Origin: Paenibacillus xylanilyticus
Lineage (GTDB): Bacteria > Bacillota > Bacilli > Paenibacillales > Paenibacillaceae
Direction: 5' to 3'
NCBI RefSeq assembly: GCF_013359935.1
Contig: NZ_JABMCB010000178.1
Location: 124,001-188,000 of the forward strand
DNA: 64,000 nucleotides
This document shows, piece by piece, positions 62,140 to 64,000 of this stretch. The notes below the pieces were generated by a model. It searched no databases and had not been told where the DNA came from. It saw only the letters and a list, made by a program, of their open reading frames with translations. Within the stretch, counting starts at the first letter, position 1. Each line of letters begins with the position of its first letter. A program made the position numbers and the translations under genes.

Positions 62140-62682
62140 ATGCAAGCGGAGACAGAACGGCTGACCCTGCGAGAAATTCGCATAGACGACTGGGAAAGCA
62201 TACATACGTACACCATATCACCTGAAGTAACCAGGTATACGGCATGGGGACCCAACACGGAACAAGATACCACGGCTTACATTGAACAGGTTTTGCTAAC
62301 ACAACAGGATGAGCCAAGAAACCAATTCGACCTTGCGGTCTGCCTGAAAACAGATGGTACGCTGGTAGGCAGCGTAGGCATATACACGGAAGGCACCAAT
62401 GCGGAGATGGGTTATGTGATGAATCCAACGTATCAGGGGAGAGGCTACGCTGCCGAAGCGAGCCTGGCATTGCTCGGTTTGGGTTTTAACACACTCGGTG
62501 TGCATCGAATCTATGCCAAATGTCGGCCGAACAACAAGGCATCGGAGAAAGTGATGCAGAAGATCGGCATGCAGTATGAAGGAATGATGCGGGAGCACTG
62601 GTTTTACAAGGGAGAATTTCACGATTCGTTGGTCTATTCGATCCTCGCCAGGGAATATGCGAGCCTAGTTCGTCAAGATTAA
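62140..62682 (+). CDS. GNAT-family acetyltransferase, RimJ-like
   Basis: A 180-residue acetyltransferase_3-type enzyme: ETERLTLREIRIDDWESI at the start, GSVGIYTEGTNAEMGYVMNP, the acetyl-CoA loop QGRGYAAEASLAL and the closing RPNNKASEKVMQKIGMQYEG. Family members acetylate protein N-termini or antibiotics; substrate unknown. ATG 62140 has GGGGAGA 9 bases upstream; longer starts back to 62104 lack this spacing. Confidence 0.88.
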   Translation: MQAETERLTLREIRIDDWESIHTYTISPEVTRYTAWGPNTEQDTTAYIEQVLLTQQDEPRNQFDLAVCLKTDGTLVGSVGIYTEGTNAEMGYVMNPTYQGRGYAAEASLALLGLGFNTLGVHRIYAKCRPNNKASEKVMQKIGMQYEGMMREHWFYKGEFHDSLVYSILAREYASLVRQD

Positions 62683-62690
62683 AGCACTTA

Positions 62691-62728
62691 AAAAAGCTGA
62701 TATCGGTTGATACCGATATCAGCTTTTT
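62691..62728 (+). terminator. Terminator after the acetyltransferase gene
   Basis: AAAAAGCTGATATCGG pairs perfectly with CCGATATCAGCTTTTT; serves both directions. Confidence 0.9.
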
Positions 62729-62791
62729 TATCTCCGTAACGACCCCAATCGCCAATGAAGATTTAATATATGGATCGAAAACTCTGGCGAA

Positions 62792-63502
62792 CTAAAGCCG
62801 GCATAACTCCGCTGGGCAGCTTGGGAATGTGGGACACCCACACATACAGCGCAGGGCTGCCAGATCACGAATCATCAATTTGCCATCCAGTGTGTCCAGC
62901 GTACCCTGTTCCTTCCATGCTCCCAGCATCCGTGTCACACTCTCCCGAGTAGCTCCAATCATCTCCGCAAGCTCCGTATGATTCAATTTCATCTCGAGTA
63001 CGATCCCCTCAGGAGTGATTTTGCCATACGAGTTGCTGGCACGGATCAGTGTCGAAGCCAGAGCTCCAGCCTTGCCATAGAGCAGCAGATCCCGGAAACG
63101 CGATTGAGTAATGCGCTGTGAAAGTGCCATCCACTGCAGGAATTTCAAGGCAAGGTCTCCATGTTTACTAAGCACACTTTCCAGATCACTGAGCGAGATG
63201 ATTGCAAGTTCACCTTTCTCCGTCATCTCGGCACTATAGCTATGATTCAGCCCGCCAATACCGCCGAACTCACCGATGAGATCCCCTTTTTGCTGAATCG
63301 AGAGAATGATTTCCTTGCCGTCCTCCGTCGATTTGGTCATTTTCACGCGCCCCGAACGAATGTAGTACAGATATCCGGCTTCATCACCTTCCAGAAAGAG
63401 ACTATACCCCGACTTCACCCGTTTAGGCTGCATTTTGGCCTCAATCCAGGCCCACTGTTCAGCTGTTACGAACGAAAGTATTCCGCCTGTCTCCCGTGTC
63501 AT
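62792..63502 (-). CDS. Crp/Fnr-family regulator with C-terminal cysteine cluster
   Basis: A 236-residue regulator: cyclic-nucleotide-type sensor domain (GYSLFLEGDEAGYLYYIRSG, about 35-130), dimer helix and C-terminal winged HTH (LNHTELAEMIGATRESVTRM). The last 18 residues hold five cysteines (219, 221, 223, 229, 234), a position used by Bacillus Fnr to bind a [4Fe-4S] cluster, although its spacing differs. Suggests an oxygen or redox sensor. ATG 63502 with GGAGGG upstream. Divergent from the gene at 63944 across a region rich in repeated motifs. Confidence 0.88.
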   Translation of the reverse strand: MTRETGGILSFVTAEQWAWIEAKMQPKRVKSGYSLFLEGDEAGYLYYIRSGRVKMTKSTEDGKEIILSIQQKGDLIGEFGGIGGLNHSYSAEMTEKGELAIISLSDLESVLSKHGDLALKFLQWMALSQRITQSRFRDLLLYGKAGALASTLIRASNSYGKITPEGIVLEMKLNHTELAEMIGATRESVTRMLGAWKEQGTLDTLDGKLMIRDLAALRCMCGCPTFPSCPAELCRL

Positions 63503-63629
63503 CTTGCTTCCCTCCGCCTGTTCCCGTTCTGTCGCTTGGGTTGTTCTTTCTATAAATACCGTACCCATTTGTTCGTCCCCCTCGTGTTTCCTTATGAATC
63601 TATCTTATCGCGAAACCGGCGGGAACGTT

Positions 63630-63647
63630 ATCGGGGGATTACCTGAA
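63630..63647 (+). repeat. Direct repeat copy 1
   Basis: 18-base repeat, one difference from the copy at 63790-63807, 160 bp away. Confidence 0.6.
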
Positions 63648-63789
63648 CCTGGCTGATAAATTCCCTGAATTTGCTGTGAGAAAAGTCACATCCTATGATG
63701 GCATACTCATGTTGTCATGTAGTAAAGCTCTTGCTGCATAAGGATTGAGGGCCGTCTGTTAACCAAGATCAGTACATTGCAGAACCGAA

Positions 63790-63807
63790 ATCGGGGGATT
63801 CCCTGAA
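63790..63807 (+). repeat. Direct repeat copy 2
   Basis: See 63630-63647. It extends GATTCCCTGAATTA, close to the inverted repeat at 63658-63672. Confidence 0.6.
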
Positions 63808-63943
63808 TTACAACCCGGACGAATGGGACTACAATAGAACTAACATACAAATATATATTTCAGGACACCTTGGTCAAAGGTTAACGATATCCATTTCACC
63901 GAGTCTAAGCTAACGGTATCATTCCAAAAAGGAAGTGTCTCTC

Positions 63944-64000
63944 ATGCACGATGAACTGCCGTCCGGCATTCAGGAGATGATCAACAATCTGCGCCTGAAC
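63944..64000 (+). CDS. Start of an unidentified gene (cut by window end)
   Basis: ATG 63944 with AGGAAG upstream opens MHDELPSGIQEMINNLRLN and continues past the window. Too short to classify. It is divergent from the Fnr-like regulator gene and may be its target. Confidence 0.5.
   Translation, partial: MHDELPSGIQEMINNLRLN

Larger units (their letters stand above)
63503..63943. other. Divergent regulatory region with repeated motifs
   Basis: Holds two direct repeats (ATCGGGGGATTACCTGAA at 63630-63647 and ATCGGGGGATTCCCTGAA at 63790-63807) and the perfect inverted repeat AAATTC-CCT-GAATTT at 63658-63672. All share ATTnCCTGAA. No gene seen. Confidence 0.55.

Noticed and set aside
1..64000. 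tRNA, rRNA, CRISPR array or prophage
   Set aside because: No cloverleaf genes, regularly spaced repeats or phage structural genes noticed on reading both strands; a covariance search could still find a small RNA.

Overview
The window reads as chromosomal DNA of a Gram-positive, spore-forming Firmicute, most likely Paenibacillus. I infer this from the AGGAGG-type ribosome sites, mixed ATG/TTG/GTG starts, TnrA/GlnR, Fur, CsoR and cre-type control sites, Spo0E-like proteins, a CdaS-type diadenylate cyclase, YesM/YesN regulators beside a sugar ABC importer, and large HTH-TPR receptors like the AimR-like (Alo) receptors of Paenibacillus. I see no rRNA, tRNA, CRISPR array, prophage or replication origin.

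Layout. 1-4.4 kb: end of a YhgE/Pip-type membrane protein, then the copper module csoR-copZ-copA with CsoR operators inside both promoters. 4.5-8 kb: small proteins, an EamA exporter and its divergent LysR regulator. 8-14.4 kb: a nucleoside operon (BMP lipoprotein, ATPase, two permeases) followed by a sulfite-oxidase-like molybdoenzyme and a uridine-phosphorylase-like enzyme. 14.6-23.8 kb: a secreted protein, a DUF5317 membrane protein translationally coupled to a 34-residue membrane peptide, a GGDEF/HD-GYP protein, a two-component system and a second copper locus (CopCD-like and YcnI-like).

23.8-28.5 kb is accessory. An AT-rich insert carrying a secreted S1 protease and a secreted beta-sandwich-like protein lies between inverted ends of an IS3-type element whose transposase is reduced to a 3' remnant. 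Next to it is a three-gene set (lipoprotein, lipase with a C-terminal WXG100-like domain, small WxG helical protein) that fits a type VII secreted lipase effector with its immunity and targeting partners.

28.7-38.3 kb: DUF445 protein, aldo-keto reductase, cupin, AraC regulator under a cre site, GH28 pectin-type hydrolase, and a glnQHMP glutamine importer behind two perfect TnrA/GlnR boxes. 38.3-46.3 kb: a YesMN-controlled sugar import operon whose binding-protein gene carries a +1 frameshift near its end. 46.5-50.4 kb: an AT-rich signalling cluster with two Spo0E-like proteins and two paralogous HTH-TPR receptors. The second receptor overlaps a 43-codon gene for an exported pro-peptide, the best candidate for a quorum-sensing pair.

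50.5-64 kb: flavin monooxygenase, TetR/MFS pair with three operators, ene-reductase/LysR pair, erythromycin-esterase-like protein, branched-chain amino acid dehydrogenase, CdaS, secreted OB-fold protein, a Fur-controlled 51-residue protein, a GNAT enzyme and an Fnr-like regulator with a C-terminal cysteine cluster.
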